Shown: positions 52,062-52,798 of the stretch, piece by piece
Layout: every line of letters begins with the position of its first letter
Numbering within the stretch: the first letter of the stretch is position 1
From: Planctomycetota bacterium
Lineage (GTDB): Bacteria > Planctomycetota > Phycisphaerae > Phycisphaerales > UBA1924
Reading direction: 5' to 3'
NCBI GenBank assembly: GCA_963204725.1
Contig: CAUJHH010000033.1
Location: 1 to 52,798, forward strand
Length of the DNA stretch: 52,798 nt
Program-made: the position numbers and the translations under genes
The notes under the pieces: model-generated
Databases searched by the model: none
Told to the model about the DNA's origin: nothing
The model's input: only the letters and a program-made list of their open reading frames with translations

Positions 52062-52286
52062 AGCCCGCTTCAGCGGGCTTGTTCGCATACAGGCCACGGC
52101 TTCAGTCGTGGTGAGGATTCGAAGGATCGAGCGTCCCGCAAGGGACGCCGGTGTGTAGCCACCAGTGGAGCGAAGGGCGCGTCTCGCGACCGAACGCAAC
52201 TGGTGGAGAGTCCGCCGCGCAGCGGCATCCTTCGACTAGCAGCCCGAAGGGTCGTTCCAACTGAGCCGGGCATCGTCGCGCGATGC
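52062..52286 (+). repeat. Array of seven hairpin-forming inverted repeats
   Basis: Hairpins can form at 52062-52079 (8 bp, 2-nt loop), 52094-52111 (8 bp with one G-T), 52131-52148 (7 bp with a GCAA tetraloop), 52159-52206 (8-bp stem CCACCAGT/ACTGGTGG around 32 nt), 52214-52226 (5 bp), 52229-52250 (6 bp) and 52270-52286 (6 bp). The first lies 55 bp after the LOG stop and may terminate it. The set resembles repetitive extragenic palindromes. Confidence 0.6.
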
Positions 52287-52798
52287 TCCACCCAGCGACA
52301 CCACCGGTAGCGTCGGCCGCGCAGCGCCTCCTTCGTGGAGTGGACCGAAGACCATGGCTCTTGATTTGTGCTCTGGGATCGGCGCGCGAGAGCGGGCCCG
52401 TTGATGCGGGCTGCGCGTTGCTGGTTGTGATGCGCGGATGTGGCGGGGGTCAGGGGGGCGGGCTGTCGCGGGTGCGCGGCCTGATGCTGGCGTGCGGGAT
52501 TGAACGGGGAGAGAGAGCGGGAGAGGACTCAACGCGGAGGGCCGCGGAGGAGCGCGGAGAGGAAGAGGGGGGAGAAGGACATGGCGATGGTGAATGGGCG
52601 GGTGAGGATGGGGCAGAGGGGGACGATGACGGAGGGCTCGCAGCGCTCGCGCTGGCCCCGGTGTTGTCGTTCGTCCGCCCAGGGGGCGGCGAAGAACAAG
52701 AAGAAGAGGTGTGTGAGGGGCCGCTCACCACGCACTCCCCCCCCACGTCGTGGCAACGATCCGTGCGCCGAAGCGGCGTAGAGGTTGCAGAGTCGAGG
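52287..52798. other. Terminal stretch without a gene, purine-rich
   Basis: About 500 bp with no convincing coding frame. Positions ~52500-52620 are strongly G/A-rich on the plus strand. Frames there (for example 52500-52781) are Arg-rich and lack family features. It may be an intergenic repeat tract; the window ends within it. Confidence 0.5.

Noticed and set aside
52062..52286. CRISPR array
   Set aside because: The repeats differ from one another and have no regular spacer length.
52500..52781. 93-codon plus-strand frame in the terminal purine tract
   Set aside because: Arg-rich composition reflects the purine bias and no start signal or family is present.

Overview
This window is a G+C-rich bacterial chromosome segment that most resembles a planctomycete of the class Phycisphaerae. 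That placement is inferred from the combination of features rather than from a marker tree. Two secreted proteins carry C-terminal dockerin-type calcium-loop tails (DxNGDxxVDxxDFLxFLxxFG). LpxK, many lipobox proteins and a secretin show a Gram-negative style envelope. The secretin sits in a pseudopilin cluster, S12 has Arg at the streptomycin-determining residue 88, and most genes are single housekeeping genes packed with short 4-bp stop/start overlaps. No prophage, insertion sequence, CRISPR array or resistance island was found. About 55 protein genes and one tRNA are supported.

Layout. 0.1-5.8 kb: dihydroorotase, a TPR-sulfotransferase, tRNA-Pro(GGG), then a leftward ArsR / SRPBCC / DUF1579 / ChaN-like lipoprotein run with a likely operator. 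5.8-10.7 kb: a CstA-type peptide or carbon-starvation transporter overlapping an M28 (PSMA-like) lipoprotein peptidase, divergent from pseudouridine-5'-phosphate glycosidase. 11-15.4 kb: two exported dockerin-tailed proteins, one an endonuclease/exonuclease/phosphatase-fold enzyme, and a stand-alone response regulator. 15.5-26.6 kb: a PBP4-type peptidase, a DksA-like protein with a histone-H1-like tail overlapping LspA, AccA, ProC, an ABC exporter pair, a methyltransferase, and a long UbiD-family decarboxylase that may act in menaquinone synthesis.

26.6-37.8 kb: a membrane-anchored helical-repeat protein, cupin, metallo-beta-lactamase-fold hydrolase, DinB-like, ThiF/MoeB-like and metallophosphoesterase genes, the ribosomal pair rpsL-rpsG closed by a strong terminator (no fusA follows), MazG, a membrane SpoIIE-type phosphatase, cobalamin adenosyltransferase and RecJ. 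37.8-44.1 kb: the most system-like region. It has seven leftward genes encoding two GspG-type pseudopilins, a GspH-type pseudopilin, two small single-pass membrane proteins and a secretin with a long acidic tail, followed by a TPR lipoprotein that could serve as its pilotin. 44.5-52.0 kb: a methyltransferase, BtpA-family protein, membrane zinc-ribbon protein, Maf, a small membrane protein and LpxK in an overlapping run, a PrpD-family protein, and DUF3052 overlapping a LOG-family protein.

The last 0.8 kb has no convincing gene. It holds seven closely spaced hairpin-forming inverted repeats followed by a purine-rich tract. The observations most worth a second look are the pseudopilin/secretin/TPR cluster, the hairpin array near 52.1-52.3 kb, Arg88 in S12, the H1-like DksA relative, and the peptidase/CstA coupling.
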